The notes: generated from the letters alone by a model not told the origin. A stretch of 64,000 bases of DNA from Sphingopyxis flava (GCF_900168005.1 NZ_FUYP01000005.1:161534-225533), one strand, 5' to 3'; positions 17,591 through 27,568 are shown, numbered from the stretch's first letter. Numbers and translations are program-made.

Positions 17591-18496
17591 CTAGGGAGTC
17601 GTCGCGCCCTTTCGGGCGATCGCGGCAGCCGAGCTGTCGCGCGGTTCCAGTATCGCTGCGGTCTCGATGAGGTCAAGCGCGCGCCGCGCCTCATGGTAGC
17701 GGCGCGCATCGATCAACCAGTCGCTCGCTGCTTCCGCCCCGGGGAGCGCCTGAACCTCCTCGATCGCCTTGTCGACCTGACCTGCTCCGAGATAGCGGCG
17801 TGCGCGCTCGATCCGCTCGGACGCGCGCGGCGACGGTGCGCCCGCCGGGCGAACGACGAACAATTCGCTAAGTTCGCGCCTGAAACCCGTCCACAAGCTG
17901 CCGCTGGTCTCGCCATTTCGGCCGACGAGCTGCGGGGCGAGCGCGTCGAGTTCGCTGCGCAATTGCTCGAGGGTAATTGGGTCGCGCGAGGTATCGATGA
18001 TCGTCTTTACGGCATTTGGCTGGTCATCGCCAAAGCGCAGCCGCAGCTGCGCTTCAAGATAGCCGAGGGACAGGCCCCGGTCGAGCGCCCGGCGCGCAGC
18101 GAAGGCGATCAGCAGCCCCTCGGCACGCGTCGCATTCCCGGATGCCGATGCAGCTTCAAGCGTGATGCGCGACAACCGCGCTTCAAGGTCCGCCACCCGT
18201 GCCGACAGGGCGCTCGCGCTATCCACGGGCGCCGCCACCATTGCGGGCTCGGCGGGGCGCGCTATCGGTGCCGCGCCTTCTTCGGGTGACGCAGCTGCGC
18301 CCGGCAGCGGCGCGGGTGCCACCTTAATGGCCGGTGCCTGTCCGCTACCAGGCAGAAGGCGCGTCATCGCCCACCCGCCACCGACTATGCCGATCACCAG
18401 GACCAGCAAGGCGCCGATCGCTAAACTACGGAACGAAGGGCTCTTTTGGCGAACGCCCTCATCACTGCGGACGCTTTTGTCGCTGTCGATTGCCAT
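17591..18496 (-). CDS. Bacterial Mic60/mitofilin-like inner-membrane protein
   Basis: 301 residues: a short cytoplasmic N-terminus, one transmembrane helix (about 22-45), a Pro/Ala-rich linker, a short coiled coil (SALSARVADLEARLSRI), and a C-terminal domain with LWTGFRRELSELFVVR, then RIERARRYLGAGQVDKAIEEVQ and DWLIDARRYHEARRALDLIE, like the mitofilin signature. Alphaproteobacterial Mic60 lies next to hemD/hemC, just as here, and bends intracytoplasmic or inner membrane. The start at 18496 has an AAAGAGAG site; an ATG at 18538 would overlap hemD. Known role is from studied relatives; here it is inferred. Confidence 0.78.
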   Translation of the reverse strand: MAIDSDKSVRSDEGVRQKSPSFRSLAIGALLVLVIGIVGGGWAMTRLLPGSGQAPAIKVAPAPLPGAAASPEEGAAPIARPAEPAMVAAPVDSASALSARVADLEARLSRITLEAASASGNATRAEGLLIAFAARRALDRGLSLGYLEAQLRLRFGDDQPNAVKTIIDTSRDPITLEQLRSELDALAPQLVGRNGETSGSLWTGFRRELSELFVVRPAGAPSPRASERIERARRYLGAGQVDKAIEEVQALPGAEAASDWLIDARRYHEARRALDLIETAAILEPRDSSAAAIARKGATTP

Positions 18497-18522
18497 ATCT
18501 CTCTTTCGAACGACCCCATTTT

Positions 18523-19206
18523 TCAGCCTTTGTGGCACAAAGCGCGGGCGAGTGCCAACATTGCCGCGTCATCGGGTCGCTCCGCAACTGCGACTTTGGC
18601 CCATCCTGCCCCCGCCGCGGACGCCGCTTTCACGCTGATTGCGCCAAGCGCCAGATGCCCGCGACTGCCCGGCACGAGCTCGGCAATCCGCTCGGCAGCG
18701 CGTCGGCTGTGGGCGAGAAGGACCGCTGGCGCGTCTATCAGCGCCGGCCAGTCGGCGGGCGGCGCTATGGCATCGGCCGCGTAGCAGGCTATCGCGCTGA
18801 TCGCCGCACCGCGCGCGTCGAAGCGCGTCCTGTCGCGCGCGCAGAGCCAAAGAATCCGCTTTATTCCGCGTGACGTCATGGCGCCGATCAATGTCTGCCC
18901 GTCGGCTGCGCCAACTTCCACGACATTGAGACCCGCCGCGCACGCGGCATCAGCTGTCGCCGGGCCGACTGCGTGGACGGGCAGCGCCGCCAGCCGTGCG
19001 AGCCCCTCGCCCCCGAGCCGTGCCGCCTGCGCGCTTGTCAGCAAGAGCGCGTCGAATTGAACGGGATCGGGCACGGTCCAGGCGAGCGGGTGCACCGCAA
19101 AAAGCGGACAATGCCGCGCGTCGAGCCCGACCTTGCGCGCCCGCAGCACCGTCGTGGCTCCACCCGGGTCGGGGCGCGTGACAATGAGCGGCAGCCCCTT
19201 GCTCAT
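18523..19206 (-). CDS. hemD: Uroporphyrinogen-III synthase
   Basis: 227 residues. HemD is poorly conserved, but the layout fits: N-terminal PLIVTRPDPGGA, the domain crossover with FDALLLTSAQAARL and HAVGPATADAACAAGLNVVEVGAADGQ split over two lobes, and the late AHSRRAAERIAELV and ISVKAASAAGAGW. It closes and isomerises hydroxymethylbilane to uroporphyrinogen III. It overlaps hemC by four bases, which confirms the assignment. Confidence 0.9.
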   Translation of the reverse strand: MSKGLPLIVTRPDPGGATTVLRARKVGLDARHCPLFAVHPLAWTVPDPVQFDALLLTSAQAARLGGEGLARLAALPVHAVGPATADAACAAGLNVVEVGAADGQTLIGAMTSRGIKRILWLCARDRTRFDARGAAISAIACYAADAIAPPADWPALIDAPAVLLAHSRRAAERIAELVPGSRGHLALGAISVKAASAAGAGWAKVAVAERPDDAAMLALARALCHKG

Positions 19207-20150
19207 GGCGCAAACAGGCGCCGCACTGTTTCGGGCGCGTCGGCAAGGAGGCGGCGCGCCAGCGCCGCCGCAGCCTCGCTGTCGCCGATCAGCGCATGGC
19301 CTGCCACATGATCTGCGCCTTCGACCGAGAAAATCTCGGCATCGAGCCGCAACGCACCGTCATTCAGATAATGTGCATGCGCCGCGACCGGCGAGCGGCA
19401 GTCACCGCCGAGCGCGGTGAGAAAGGCGCGCTCCGCCATCACAGCGGCGTGCGTCGGCGCGTTGTCCACCGCCGCGACCAGCGCGTGCACCCGCGCATCG
19501 TCCGAGCGGCATTCGATTCCGATCGCTCCTTGCGATGCAGCGGGAAGCAGCAGCGCCGCGTCCTGCACCACGCCGATGTCGTGCATCCCGAGCCGCTCGA
19601 GCCCCGCTGCCGCGAGAAGCGTCGCATCGACCTCGCCCGCCGCGAGCTTGGCTAGCCGCGTCGCGACATTGCCGCGCAGCAGCACTGTCTCGAGGTCAGC
19701 GCGCAGCCGCTTGACCTGTGCGGCGCGGCGCGGACTGCTCGTTCCCAATTTCGCGCCGGTGGGCAGGTCCGCGATCGTCGCCGCCACGAGCCCCTCGCGC
19801 ACCACGAGTCGGTCGCGCGGGTCGGCGCGGGGCAGCATCGCCGCGAGGCTGAAGCGCGCGTCGCGGAGCGTTTCGACATCCTTCAGGCTATGCACCGCGA
19901 CATCGATGGTGCCGGCATCAAGCATCACGTCGAGCTCGCGGGTCCACAAGGCTTTGCCACCGAGCTCGGCCAGCGCGCGGTCCTGAATCCTGTCGCCAGT
20001 CGCTGTGATCGGTACGATGACGAGCGCCGCGGGATCGAGCCCGTGCGCTGCGCGAAGCGCCGCCGCCGCCATGGTTGCCTGCGCCATCGCAAGCGGCGAG
20101 GCGCGCGTGCCGATGCGCAGCGGCGCGTCGGGGGTTGGAATCTCGGTCAT
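19203..20150 (-). CDS. hemC: Hydroxymethylbilane synthase (porphobilinogen deaminase)
   Basis: 315 residues. IGTRASPLAMAQ at the start, catalytic Asp91 in HSLKD, the substrate-binding LGTSSPRRAAQ and LRGNVATRL, and the dipyrromethane cofactor Cys251 in LGGDCRSP are all present. It links four porphobilinogens in heme synthesis. It is the first gene of hemC-hemD-mic60 and is divergent to tsaD, with about 97 bases for both promoters. Confidence 0.96.
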   Translation of the reverse strand: MTEIPTPDAPLRIGTRASPLAMAQATMAAAALRAAHGLDPAALVIVPITATGDRIQDRALAELGGKALWTRELDVMLDAGTIDVAVHSLKDVETLRDARFSLAAMLPRADPRDRLVVREGLVAATIADLPTGAKLGTSSPRRAAQVKRLRADLETVLLRGNVATRLAKLAAGEVDATLLAAAGLERLGMHDIGVVQDAALLLPAASQGAIGIECRSDDARVHALVAAVDNAPTHAAVMAERAFLTALGGDCRSPVAAHAHYLNDGALRLDAEIFSVEGADHVAGHALIGDSEAAAALARRLLADAPETVRRLFAP

Positions 20151-20247
20151 GCGCCGCTGCTAGGCGCTGCGCTGACGAAAGGGAAGATGGCGCACATGCA
20201 AGCCCGCTTGCTCCCCTGCACTCCGCGCGCGTAAGGGGGCAGAGCAA

Positions 20248-21282
20248 ATGACCTTGATCCTCGGCCTGGAATCGAGCTGCGACGAAACCGCGGCAGCGCT
20301 CGTCGACAGCGAGCGGCGCGTCCTGGCGCACCGCGTCGCAGGACAGGAGGCCGAGCACAGGCCTTATGGGGGCGTCGTCCCCGAGATTGCGGCGCGCGCC
20401 CATGTCGACCGCCTCGTACCGATCATCGAGGACGTGCTCACCGAGGCAGGTGTTTCGCTCGCCGATGTGGACGCGATTGCGGCGACGGCGGGGCCCGGAC
20501 TGATCGGGGGAGTGATGGTCGGTCTCGTCACCGGCAAGGCGCTCGCCCACGCGGCGGGCAAGCCCTTGGTCGCGGTCAATCATCTCGAGGGGCACGCGCT
20601 TTCGCCGCGTCTCACCGACGCCAGCCTCGCCTTTCCCTATCTCCTGCTGCTCGTCTCGGGCGGACATTGCCAGCTTCTTCTCGTTCGAGGCGTCAGCAAT
20701 TACCGCCGCCTCGCAACGACGATCGACGATGCAGCGGGCGAGGCATTCGACAAGACGGCCAAACTGCTTGGGCTCGGCTATCCCGGCGGACCGGCGGTCG
20801 AGCGCGTTGCGGCGGGCGGCGACCCGCGCGGGGTGGCGTTGCCGCGCCCCCTCGTCGGCAGCAGTGAGCCCCATTTCTCCTTTGCCGGGCTCAAGAGCGC
20901 GGTTGCGCGCGCCGCTGCATCGGGCGAGCACAGCGTCCCCGACCTTGCCGCCTCCTTCCAGCAGGCCGTGGTCGACTGCCTCGTCGATCGTACGCGCATC
21001 GCTCTCGCCGCCTGCCCGGAAGCGAGCGCATTCGTCGTCGCAGGCGGAGTTGCGGCCAATGGCGCGATCCGCTCGGCGCTGACTGGCGTTGCTGCGCGCT
21101 TCGGCAAACCCTTTATCGCACCGCCGCTTTGGCTTTGCACCGATAATGGCGCGATGATTGCCTGGGCGGGTGCCGAGCGCCTTGCCGCGGGGCTCACCGA
21201 TCCCTTGTCGATCGCAGCACGGCCGCGCTGGCCGCTCGACGAAAGAGCCGAGGCGGTTCGCGGCGCGGGAGTGAAGGCATGA
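20248..21282 (+). CDS. tsaD: tRNA N6-adenosine threonylcarbamoyltransferase TsaD
   Basis: 344 residues. The ASKHA ATPase fold shows [15 protein letters not shown] at the N-terminus, the metal-binding [25 protein letters not shown] and the late [12 protein letters not shown]. It puts the threonylcarbamoyl group on A37 of ANN-reading tRNAs with TsaB, TsaE and TsaC. The stop overlaps the gpsA start, an arrangement (tsaD-gpsA) common in alphaproteobacteria. Confidence 0.96.
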   Translation: MTLILGLESSCDETAAALVDSERRVLAHRVAGQEAEHRPYGGVVPEIAARAHVDRLVPIIEDVLTEAGVSLADVDAIAATAGPGLIGGVMVGLVTGKALAHAAGKPLVAVNHLEGHALSPRLTDASLAFPYLLLLVSGGHCQLLLVRGVSNYRRLATTIDDAAGEAFDKTAKLLGLGYPGGPAVERVAAGGDPRGVALPRPLVGSSEPHFSFAGLKSAVARAAASGEHSVPDLAASFQQAVVDCLVDRTRIALAACPEASAFVVAGGVAANGAIRSALTGVAARFGKPFIAPPLWLCTDNGAMIAWAGAERLAAGLTDPLSIAARPRWPLDERAEAVRGAGVKA

Positions 21283-22274
21283 CGTCAGACTTTGTTCGCT
21301 TCGGCGTGGTCGGCGGCGGCGCCTGGGGTACCGCGCTTGCCCAGCTCCTCGCCGCAGACGGCGCGCCGGTTCGGCTCTGGGCGCGCGAGGAAGAGGTCGT
21401 CTTAGCGATCAATACGCAGCACCGAAATCCGCTGTTCCTGCCCGACGCGCCGCTCGCGCCGTCGCTGACCGCGTCGTCGGATCTCGCCGATCTGGCAGGT
21501 CTGGACGCGCTGCTCGTTGTCGTTCCCGTTCCCTATTTGCGCGCAGTACTCGAGGGGCTGCCCTCGGATAATTCGCCGCTGATTTTTTGCAGCAAGGGAA
21601 TGGAGGCAGAGAGCTTCGCCTTCCCCGTCGACATAGCACGTGACGCCTTCCCGGCACGCCCGCGCGCGGTGTTGTCGGGGCCGACCTTTGCGCACGAAGT
21701 TGCGGCGGGTCTACCAACCGCGATCACTCTCGCCGCTGACGATCTCGCACTTGCCGAGGCGCTCGCCCGCGCGCTCGCGCGACCGCATTTTCGGCCCTAT
21801 GCTTCGACCGACGTTATCGGCGCCGAGATCGGCGGAGCGGTCAAGAATATCCTCGCAATCGCCTGCGGCATCGTCGACGGGGCGAGATTGGGGCTCAACG
21901 CGCGCGCGGCCCTGATCAGCCGCGGTTTCGCTGAAATGACGCGCTTCGGCCTCGCCCGCGGCGCGCAGGCCGAAACGCTTGCCGGACTGGCGGGGCTCGG
22001 CGACCTCGTGCTCACCTGCACCTCGTCCAACTCGCGCAACTTCGCGCTCGGCCAGGGCCTCGGACGCGGCCAGTCCGCGGCAGAGCTCATGGCAGATCGT
22101 CGCACTGTTGCCGAGGGCGCGTTCAGCGCCCCAGTTGTGGCTGCAGCGGCGCGCGCTGAGGGCATCGACATGCCGATCACCGATGCGGTCGCGCACCTCG
22201 TCGCAGGCGATGCAAGCGTTGCCGATGCGGTTCAGGCACTGCTCAGCCGGCCGCTGCGACGCGAAGGCGCGTGA
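21279..22274 (+). CDS. gpsA: Glycerol-3-phosphate dehydrogenase [NAD(P)+]
   Basis: 331 residues. Dinucleotide motif [14 protein letters not shown] is near residue 10; [27 protein letters not shown], the catalytic Lys in [14 protein letters not shown], and [20 protein letters not shown] are typical. It makes sn-glycerol-3-phosphate for phospholipid synthesis from dihydroxyacetone phosphate in the cytoplasm. It overlaps tsaD by ATGA. Confidence 0.96.
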   Translation: MTSDFVRFGVVGGGAWGTALAQLLAADGAPVRLWAREEEVVLAINTQHRNPLFLPDAPLAPSLTASSDLADLAGLDALLVVVPVPYLRAVLEGLPSDNSPLIFCSKGMEAESFAFPVDIARDAFPARPRAVLSGPTFAHEVAAGLPTAITLAADDLALAEALARALARPHFRPYASTDVIGAEIGGAVKNILAIACGIVDGARLGLNARAALISRGFAEMTRFGLARGAQAETLAGLAGLGDLVLTCTSSNSRNFALGQGLGRGQSAAELMADRRTVAEGAFSAPVVAAAARAEGIDMPITDAVAHLVAGDASVADAVQALLSRPLRREGA

Positions 22275-22368
22275 GACGTACCGCTTCCTCGACCGCGCGC
22301 GCGCGATTGCCTGCATCGCCCGGGCGCGCTAGACTCTGCTGCGAGGATGAGCAGAAGGGGCGCGAGGC

Positions 22369-23910
22369 TTGAGCCAGACGGACAGCGCAGCCGCGCCCCC
22401 GCCCTCCCATTCCGCGCCCGATCAGCCCATGCACGACGCTGATGCGGCCGCGCTCGCCAAGGGCGGGCGCACCAACTTCTTGGGTTTCGTTCTGCGTCTC
22501 GTCGCGCGCCTTCCCTTCCTTTACGTCGCGGGCCGCTGGTACGGCGCCGACCTGGTGGGCCGCTTCGCCTTTGCGGTTCTCGTCATCGAGCTGGTCGCGC
22601 AGGTCGCGACGCTCGGTCTCAAACGGGGACTTGCAGAGCAATTGAGCGCCCCCGGCGCCGACCCCCGTATCGTCGTGTGGGACGGAATGTTCGTCGCTTT
22701 TCTCGCCTCGGCGCTCGGTTCGGCGATCCTCTTCCTCCTGCCGCAACTTATGTATCCTGCAGGCAACGTCAGCGAGACCGACCGCTGGATGGCGCTGCTC
22801 GTCTTTGCGATCGCGGGCACCGAAATCGCACTCGCCGCCTGCGCCTATCGCTTCGACATCGGCGCGACGGTGCGCGCGCGCGCGATCGTCGAGCCTTGGG
22901 CGATCAGCATCGCGGCGGTCGGTTTCTGGTTCGTGACCATGCACGACGGGCTGATGCTCTCCTACGCCGCGGCAATGGTCGCGGCCTTTCTGACCGCTCT
23001 GTGGCCGATGATCCGCCACTATGGCGGTCCCGGGGTCTGGCGCCCGCATCCTGCACATCTGATCCGGCTGGCACGCCGCAATGCGCCGCTCGCCGGCGCC
23101 GATGCGATCGAGTGGGGAACGCGCCGCCTCGACCTCTTCATCCTCGGCCAATTCACCTCACCGACCATCTATGGCATCTATTATATGGCGCAGCAGGTCG
23201 CCTCGCTGCCGCAAAAGCTCAAGACGAGCTTCGAGCCGATCCTCGGCCCCGTCATCACCCGCAGCCTCGCCGAGAAGCGCTTCGCCGCGGTCGCCGCGCA
23301 GGTCAGCCAGGTCGGTTTCTGGATCATAGCGGCGCAGGCCGGGGTTGCGCTTGCGCTCGGCATTCCCGGCGAAGCGGTGATGGGGCTTGTCGGGCCCGAA
23401 TTCGTCATCGGCACCGGCGCGCTTGCCTTCCTGCTCGCCGCCGAAGTCGTCGCCGCGACCGCGGTGGTGAGCGAAGCTGCGCTCGTCTATGTCGCGCGCC
23501 ACCGGAACCTTCTGATCAGCCTTGCAACCCTTGCACTGCAGGCAGTTCTCAGCGTCGGCCTGATTCTGGTTGCGCGGTCGATGGGGCTGCCACCGATCTA
23601 TTATGCAGGCGCAGTAGCGCTCGCCCTCATGCTGGCGCTGGGCTTTGCTTCGGTTGCGAAAGCCTGGCTTCTCGCGCGTATCCTGAAAGCGCCGGTAAAC
23701 AGCCTGCGCTGGGCCCTCGTCTGGGCGACTTCCGGGGCCGCGGTCCTCGGTTGGGGTGCGACGCAGCTTCCCGAATGGGCCGAGTTGCTGCTTGGCGTAC
23801 CCTTCATACTTGGTGTCTACGCCTGGTTGATCTGGACACGCGGGTTCGGTCCCGCCGACCGCGCACTGTTCCGAAAGCACCCTGAAGCGGCCCAGAGCGC
23901 CGCCGGCTGA
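22369..23910 (+). CDS. Polysaccharide flippase family membrane protein (Wzx/MATE-like)
   Basis: About 513 residues with 12-14 hydrophobic helices. RTNFLGFVLRLVARLPFLYVAGRWYGADLVGRFAFAVLV near the start and the gene size fit the oligosaccharide flippase family, which moves lipid-linked sugars over the inner membrane. The TTG at 22369 has AAGGGG upstream; ATG 22429 is the alternative and would shorten the polar N-terminus by 20 residues. No glycosyltransferase genes adjoin it, so the substrate is unknown. Its stop directly abuts the convergent next gene. Confidence 0.78.
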   Translation: MSQTDSAAAPPPSHSAPDQPMHDADAAALAKGGRTNFLGFVLRLVARLPFLYVAGRWYGADLVGRFAFAVLVIELVAQVATLGLKRGLAEQLSAPGADPRIVVWDGMFVAFLASALGSAILFLLPQLMYPAGNVSETDRWMALLVFAIAGTEIALAACAYRFDIGATVRARAIVEPWAISIAAVGFWFVTMHDGLMLSYAAAMVAAFLTALWPMIRHYGGPGVWRPHPAHLIRLARRNAPLAGADAIEWGTRRLDLFILGQFTSPTIYGIYYMAQQVASLPQKLKTSFEPILGPVITRSLAEKRFAAVAAQVSQVGFWIIAAQAGVALALGIPGEAVMGLVGPEFVIGTGALAFLLAAEVVAATAVVSEAALVYVARHRNLLISLATLALQAVLSVGLILVARSMGLPPIYYAGAVALALMLALGFASVAKAWLLARILKAPVNSLRWALVWATSGAAVLGWGATQLPEWAELLLGVPFILGVYAWLIWTRGFGPADRALFRKHPEAAQSAAG

Positions 23911-24174
23911 TTATCTGCCGTCTAGCGCGTCCGACGCGGCATCGCCGACATTTTGCGCGGCATCACCCACTTTGTGGGCCGCATCGGTGATCGCGTCGGT
24001 TTCGGCCCGTTCGTTGCCCAGAAATTGAAAGGCGACGAACGCTGCGACCACAATCGCGACGAGCAGGATGAGCATCATCCCGAAACCACCGCCGCGTCGC
24101 GGCTCGTGATCGACGATCGTCGTGGTGTGCGTCGTCCCGTCGGGGTCGCGCGTGGTGTGGATTTCATCGGTCAT
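23911..24174 (-). CDS. Small single-helix membrane protein, unknown function
   Basis: 87 residues. A polar N-terminus rich in Thr/His/Asp (IHTTRDPDGTTHTTTIVDHE) is followed by one strong helix (about 34-54) and a C-terminal amphipathic part with repeated D-A-A-x-x-V-G-D-A-A units. I do not recognise a named family. The repeat pattern resembles stress-related CsbD/YtxH-type tails, but that is only a likeness. It lies 55 bases after the adenosine kinase gene on the same strand and may be co-transcribed. Confidence 0.65.
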   Translation of the reverse strand: MTDEIHTTRDPDGTTHTTTIVDHEPRRGGGFGMMLILLVAIVVAAFVAFQFLGNERAETDAITDAAHKVGDAAQNVGDAASDALDGR

Positions 24175-24229
24175 TTCATTCTCCTCGTGCCGTTTGCGGC
24201 ATAGGACGCGCGAAGGCCGGGCCGGGTTC

Positions 24230-25228
24230 CTATCCGAGGCGTGCGGCGACCTCCGCCTTGAGGTCGCTTTGAGCGCGCGGACCGACCTGCGCGATAATCT
24301 CGCGCGCGCATACCGCGCCCATAGTCAGACAATTGGCGATACTGCGTCCCTCGGCCTGTCCCGCAAGGAAGCCCGCAGCAAACAGGTCACCGGCGCCGGT
24401 CGTGTCGACCACCGTGTCGATCGGCTCGGCGCCGACCTCGGTGCGAACCCCGTCCATGATGGCGATCGCACCCTTTTCGCTTCGCGTCACAACGAGCAGG
24501 GGGACCTCGGCAGCAACCTTGGCGACCGCAGCCTCGAAATCCTCCTCGGCGGCGAGCGCCTTGATCTCGACTTCATTCGCAAAAAGTATGTCGAACAGAC
24601 CCTCGCGGATCAACGCGCGGAAGTCCTCACCGTGCCGGTCGATGATGAAGGCGTCGGAAAGCGTGAAGGCGACCTTGCGTCCCGCCCCGCGTGCGACCTC
24701 GATCGCGCGGCGCATGGCGGCTCGCGACAGCGGCGGATCCCAAAGATAGCCCTCAAGATAGAGGATGTCAGAATCGGCAATCACCGCCTCATCGATCATC
24801 GCCTGGTCGAGCAGGTGGCTCGCGCCGAGAAAAGTGTTCATCGTCCGCTGTCCATCGGGCGTGACCAGAATCAGGCAGCGCGCAGTCGGGGCACCGCTGC
24901 TGAGCGGTGGCGTCTCATAGGCGACGCCGAGCGCGCGCAGGTCGTGCGTGAAGACATGACCGAGCTGATCGTCCGCGACCTGTCCGATGAAAGCGCAGCG
25001 GCGGCCGAGCGCGGCCATTCCCGCAAGCGTATTCGCCGCCGAGCCGCCGGACATTTCGACCGCCGGACCCATTGCGGCATAAAGACGGGTTGCCTCCGCC
25101 GCGTCGATCAGCCGCATCGAACCTTTGGTGAGACCCTCGGCCTCGATCAGCGCATCCTCGGCGCGGGCGATGACGTCGACGATAGCATTGCCGATGGCAA
25201 CGACGTCGAAACGGGCGGTGGATGCCAT
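24230..25228 (-). CDS. PfkB-family adenosine kinase
   Basis: 332 residues. PfkB features: FDVVAIGNAIVDVIAR at the N-terminus, EMSGGSAANTLAGMAALG (signature 1), and the late DTTGAGDLFAAGFLAGQAEG with the catalytic Asp (signature 2). The close match of the first two segments to alphaproteobacterial adenosine kinases suggests adenosine as substrate; ribokinase-type sugars are the alternative. It salvages adenosine to AMP. The open frame continues far upstream to 26056 but that is a shadow of the EI24 gene; the ATG at 25228 matches the family start. Confidence 0.88.
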   Translation of the reverse strand: MASTARFDVVAIGNAIVDVIARAEDALIEAEGLTKGSMRLIDAAEATRLYAAMGPAVEMSGGSAANTLAGMAALGRRCAFIGQVADDQLGHVFTHDLRALGVAYETPPLSSGAPTARCLILVTPDGQRTMNTFLGASHLLDQAMIDEAVIADSDILYLEGYLWDPPLSRAAMRRAIEVARGAGRKVAFTLSDAFIIDRHGEDFRALIREGLFDILFANEVEIKALAAEEDFEAAVAKVAAEVPLLVVTRSEKGAIAIMDGVRTEVGAEPIDTVVDTTGAGDLFAAGFLAGQAEGRSIANCLTMGAVCAREIIAQVGPRAQSDLKAEVAARLG

Positions 25229-25336
25229 GAAAATTCCTGTGATGTTGGGAAAAGCTGCCGCGCGCCTTAATCGGCGGCGCGCGCCAAGGCAAGCGCAGCG
25301 CTTGACGCGCGCCATGGTACCCCGCATCCCTGCGCC

Positions 25337-26017
25337 ATGGCCCGCGCCGTTCACGCCTTGCTGCTCGCGCTTCGCGACCTGCGAAGCCCGGGGGTCCTTC
25401 GCATCCTTGCCGCGAGCCTCGCGCTCACCCTCTTGATCCTTCTTGCCGTCGGAGCGGCGCTCTTCTTCGCTGCGCGCTGGGCGCTCTCGCATGCGCAATG
25501 GCTTGCCGGCGCAAGTCTCGACATGGCCGGGATCGTCATTCTCCTCGCACTGATCGGCGCAAGTTGGCTTCTGTTTCGCGCGGCCGCGATCGCTGTCATC
25601 GGTCTTTTTGCAGACGCTTTTGTCGCCGATATCGAGACGCGCCACTATCCCGCCGCGGCGCGGCGCGCGGTCGATGTCGGCTGGCGGCGCGGCGCCGCCC
25701 TTGCGTTCGCCTCGCTGACGCGGCTGATCCTGGGCAATCTCGCTGCACTGCCCTTCTACATTCTGCTTCTCGTCACCGGTATCGGCGCGCCGATCCTCGC
25801 ACTGGCGGTCAACGCGATGCTGCTCGGGCGCGATCTCGAAGCGATGGTCCTCGCACGCCACCCCGACCAGCCGCGGTTCGACCAGAAGGCGCGCTGGTCG
25901 CTCGGACTGCTGTCCGCCGCAGCTTTCCTGATACCTGTCGTCAATTTCTTGGCCCCCATCATCGGCGCCGCTATGGCCGTGCACATGCTTCACCTCGGGG
26001 AAAAGGACGACAAATGA
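25337..26017 (+). CDS. EI24/CysZ-like membrane protein
   Basis: 226 residues with about five hydrophobic helices, in the arrangement of the EI24 (CysZ-like) family: a paired helix near 25-48 and 60-85, an amphipathic middle section with RRAVDVGWRRGAALAFAS, and two late helices with the segment LALAVNAMLLGRDLEAMVLAR. CysZ helps sulfate uptake in E. coli, but alphaproteobacterial members are uncharacterised. The stop overlaps the next gene's start (ATGA). It is divergent to the adenosine kinase gene. Confidence 0.8.
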   Translation: MARAVHALLLALRDLRSPGVLRILAASLALTLLILLAVGAALFFAARWALSHAQWLAGASLDMAGIVILLALIGASWLLFRAAAIAVIGLFADAFVADIETRHYPAAARRAVDVGWRRGAALAFASLTRLILGNLAALPFYILLLVTGIGAPILALAVNAMLLGRDLEAMVLARHPDQPRFDQKARWSLGLLSAAAFLIPVVNFLAPIIGAAMAVHMLHLGEKDDK

Positions 26018-26418
26018 TCCGGCACGAGCATCTGGGACTTGCCGCCGCAATCGCACTGTTGCTTGCTGGCTGCGCCGGCCCCGCGATACCGCGCCCGGCG
26101 CCCCCGGGCGCGGCCGCCACCCGGCCAGCCCCGCAAGGGCCCGTGCCAGCGCCGATTACGGCGCCGCGCGTTGTGCAGCACAACAGTCTGATCGGTCACG
26201 ACGTCGGCGCTGCAATCTCTCTGTTCGGCAAGCCGCGGCTCGACGTCACCGAAGGTGCCGGGCGGAAACTTCAGTTCGCGGGTGAAGCCTGTATCCTCGA
26301 CGTCTATTATTATGCCCCCAGGCAGGGCGCAAAGCCGCTCGCCACCCATGTCGATGCCCGGGCGGCAGACGGCCGCGACGCGAATATCGACGGCTGCATT
26401 TCAGCGCTGAAGCGCTGA
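26014..26418 (+). CDS. Small lipoprotein, unknown function
   Basis: 134 residues. A signal peptide ends in the lipobox LLAGC (Cys near residue 21), so it should be lipid-anchored in the envelope. A Pro/Ala-rich linker is followed by a small domain with NSLIGHDVGAAISLFGKPRLD and a Cys-containing core (EACILDVYYY, DGCISALKR), which resembles SmpA/OmlA-like folds in outline only. It overlaps the EI24 gene by four bases, so the two may act together. Function unknown. Confidence 0.72.
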   Translation: MIRHEHLGLAAAIALLLAGCAGPAIPRPAPPGAAATRPAPQGPVPAPITAPRVVQHNSLIGHDVGAAISLFGKPRLDVTEGAGRKLQFAGEACILDVYYYAPRQGAKPLATHVDARAADGRDANIDGCISALKR

Positions 26419-26441
26419 GGCGCCCCCTCGAGAGAGGCGCC
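26419..26441 (+). terminator. Possible terminator hairpin between convergent genes
   Basis: GGCGCC arms at 26419-26424 and 26436-26441 can pair around an imperfect inner stem directly after the lipoprotein stop. Only a short, interrupted T-run follows. It may stop transcription for the convergent queG as well. Confidence 0.4.
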
Positions 26442-26450
26442 CTTGTGACG

Positions 26451-27503
26451 TCATTCCGCCAGCTGGGCGAGCGCCCATGCAGCCGCGTCCGCCACCATCT
26501 CCGAATCATCGCCGACGAGCGCGGCTAACCGGGCGCGCAAGCGCGGGTTGCCGCTGTTACCTGCCGCGATCGCCGCGTTGCGGACCATGCGGTTGCGTCC
26601 GATACGCTTGATCGGTGACCCTGCGAAGACCTGGCGGAATCCCGCGTCATCGAGTTCGAGCAGGTCGGCAAGCGCCGGCGCTGCGAGTTCGGCGCGCGGC
26701 AGGAAAGCGCGGTGGCAATGCGCGGTTTCGGCAAACTTGTTCCACGGGCAGACCGCAAGGCAATCGTCGCAGCCATAGACATGGTTGCCAATTGCACGCC
26801 GCAGCTCCACCGGAATCGGCCCGTCATGCTCGATCGTGAGGTAGGAAATGCAGCGGCGCGCGTCGAGCTGATAGGGGGCGGGAAACGCCTGCGTCGGGCA
26901 CACATCCTGACACGCATGGCAGCTGCCGCAGCGGTCGCGGCCCGGCTTCTCCGGCGTGAGCTCGAGCGTCGTGTAGATCGCACCAAGGAAAAGCCAGCTG
27001 CCATGGTCACGGCTCACGAGATTGGTGTGCTTGCCTTGCCAGCCCAGCCCCGCCGCCGCTGCGAGCGGCTTTTCCATCACTGGCGCTGTATCCACGAACA
27101 CCTTGACGTCGGCGCCGGGGGCTTCGGCGACGAGCCAGCGTGCGACCGCTTTCAGCGCCTTCTTGACCGTATCATGATAGTCGCTTCCTTGCGCATAGAC
27201 CGAAATCCGACCGCAATCGGGATGCCCGGCAAGAGCCAAAGGGTCGCCCCCGGGCGCGTAGCTCATGCCAAGGGCGATCACCGACCGCACCTCGGGCCAT
27301 AGGCCCTTGGGCGACCCGCGCTGCCCGGCGCGGCTTTCCATCCAGATCATTCCGCCGTGCCGCCCCTCGGCGAGCCATTGATTCAGTCGTTCGGCGCTCT
27401 TGCAGGTCGCATCGGCGAGCGTGATGCCGAACGCTGCGAATCCCTGCGCGCGTGCAAACGCTTCGAGCCGCTGTTCGAGAGAGGGCAAGGCTTCGGCAAC
27501 CAT
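26451..27503 (-). CDS. queG: Epoxyqueuosine reductase QueG
   Basis: 350 residues. Two 4Fe-4S clusters are marked by [13 protein letters not shown] and [13 protein letters not shown]; the cobalamin-binding N-terminal part has [14 protein letters not shown] and [20 protein letters not shown], a QueG signature. C-terminal HEAT-like repeats ([17 protein letters not shown]) complete the usual length. It does the last step of queuosine synthesis in tRNA. It is divergent to the ABC exporter genes. Confidence 0.96.
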   Translation of the reverse strand: MVAEALPSLEQRLEAFARAQGFAAFGITLADATCKSAERLNQWLAEGRHGGMIWMESRAGQRGSPKGLWPEVRSVIALGMSYAPGGDPLALAGHPDCGRISVYAQGSDYHDTVKKALKAVARWLVAEAPGADVKVFVDTAPVMEKPLAAAAGLGWQGKHTNLVSRDHGSWLFLGAIYTTLELTPEKPGRDRCGSCHACQDVCPTQAFPAPYQLDARRCISYLTIEHDGPIPVELRRAIGNHVYGCDDCLAVCPWNKFAETAHCHRAFLPRAELAAPALADLLELDDAGFRQVFAGSPIKRIGRNRMVRNAAIAAGNSGNPRLRARLAALVGDDSEMVADAAAWALAQLAE

Positions 27504-27568
27504 TGGCGCTCTATACGCGAGCCGCCTTGCCGTGCCATAGCTTGGGCGAGATAAGTGGAAAACGGCAT

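Noticed and set aside
25498..26013. In-frame extension upstream of the lipoprotein gene
   Set aside because: It is an Arg-rich shadow of the EI24 gene; the lipobox and ATGA overlap fix the start at 26014.
25229..26056. Very long in-frame extension of the adenosine kinase gene (to 26056)
   Set aside because: The extension is antisense to the EI24 and lipoprotein genes, has a composition unlike a protein domain, and the family start lies at 25228.
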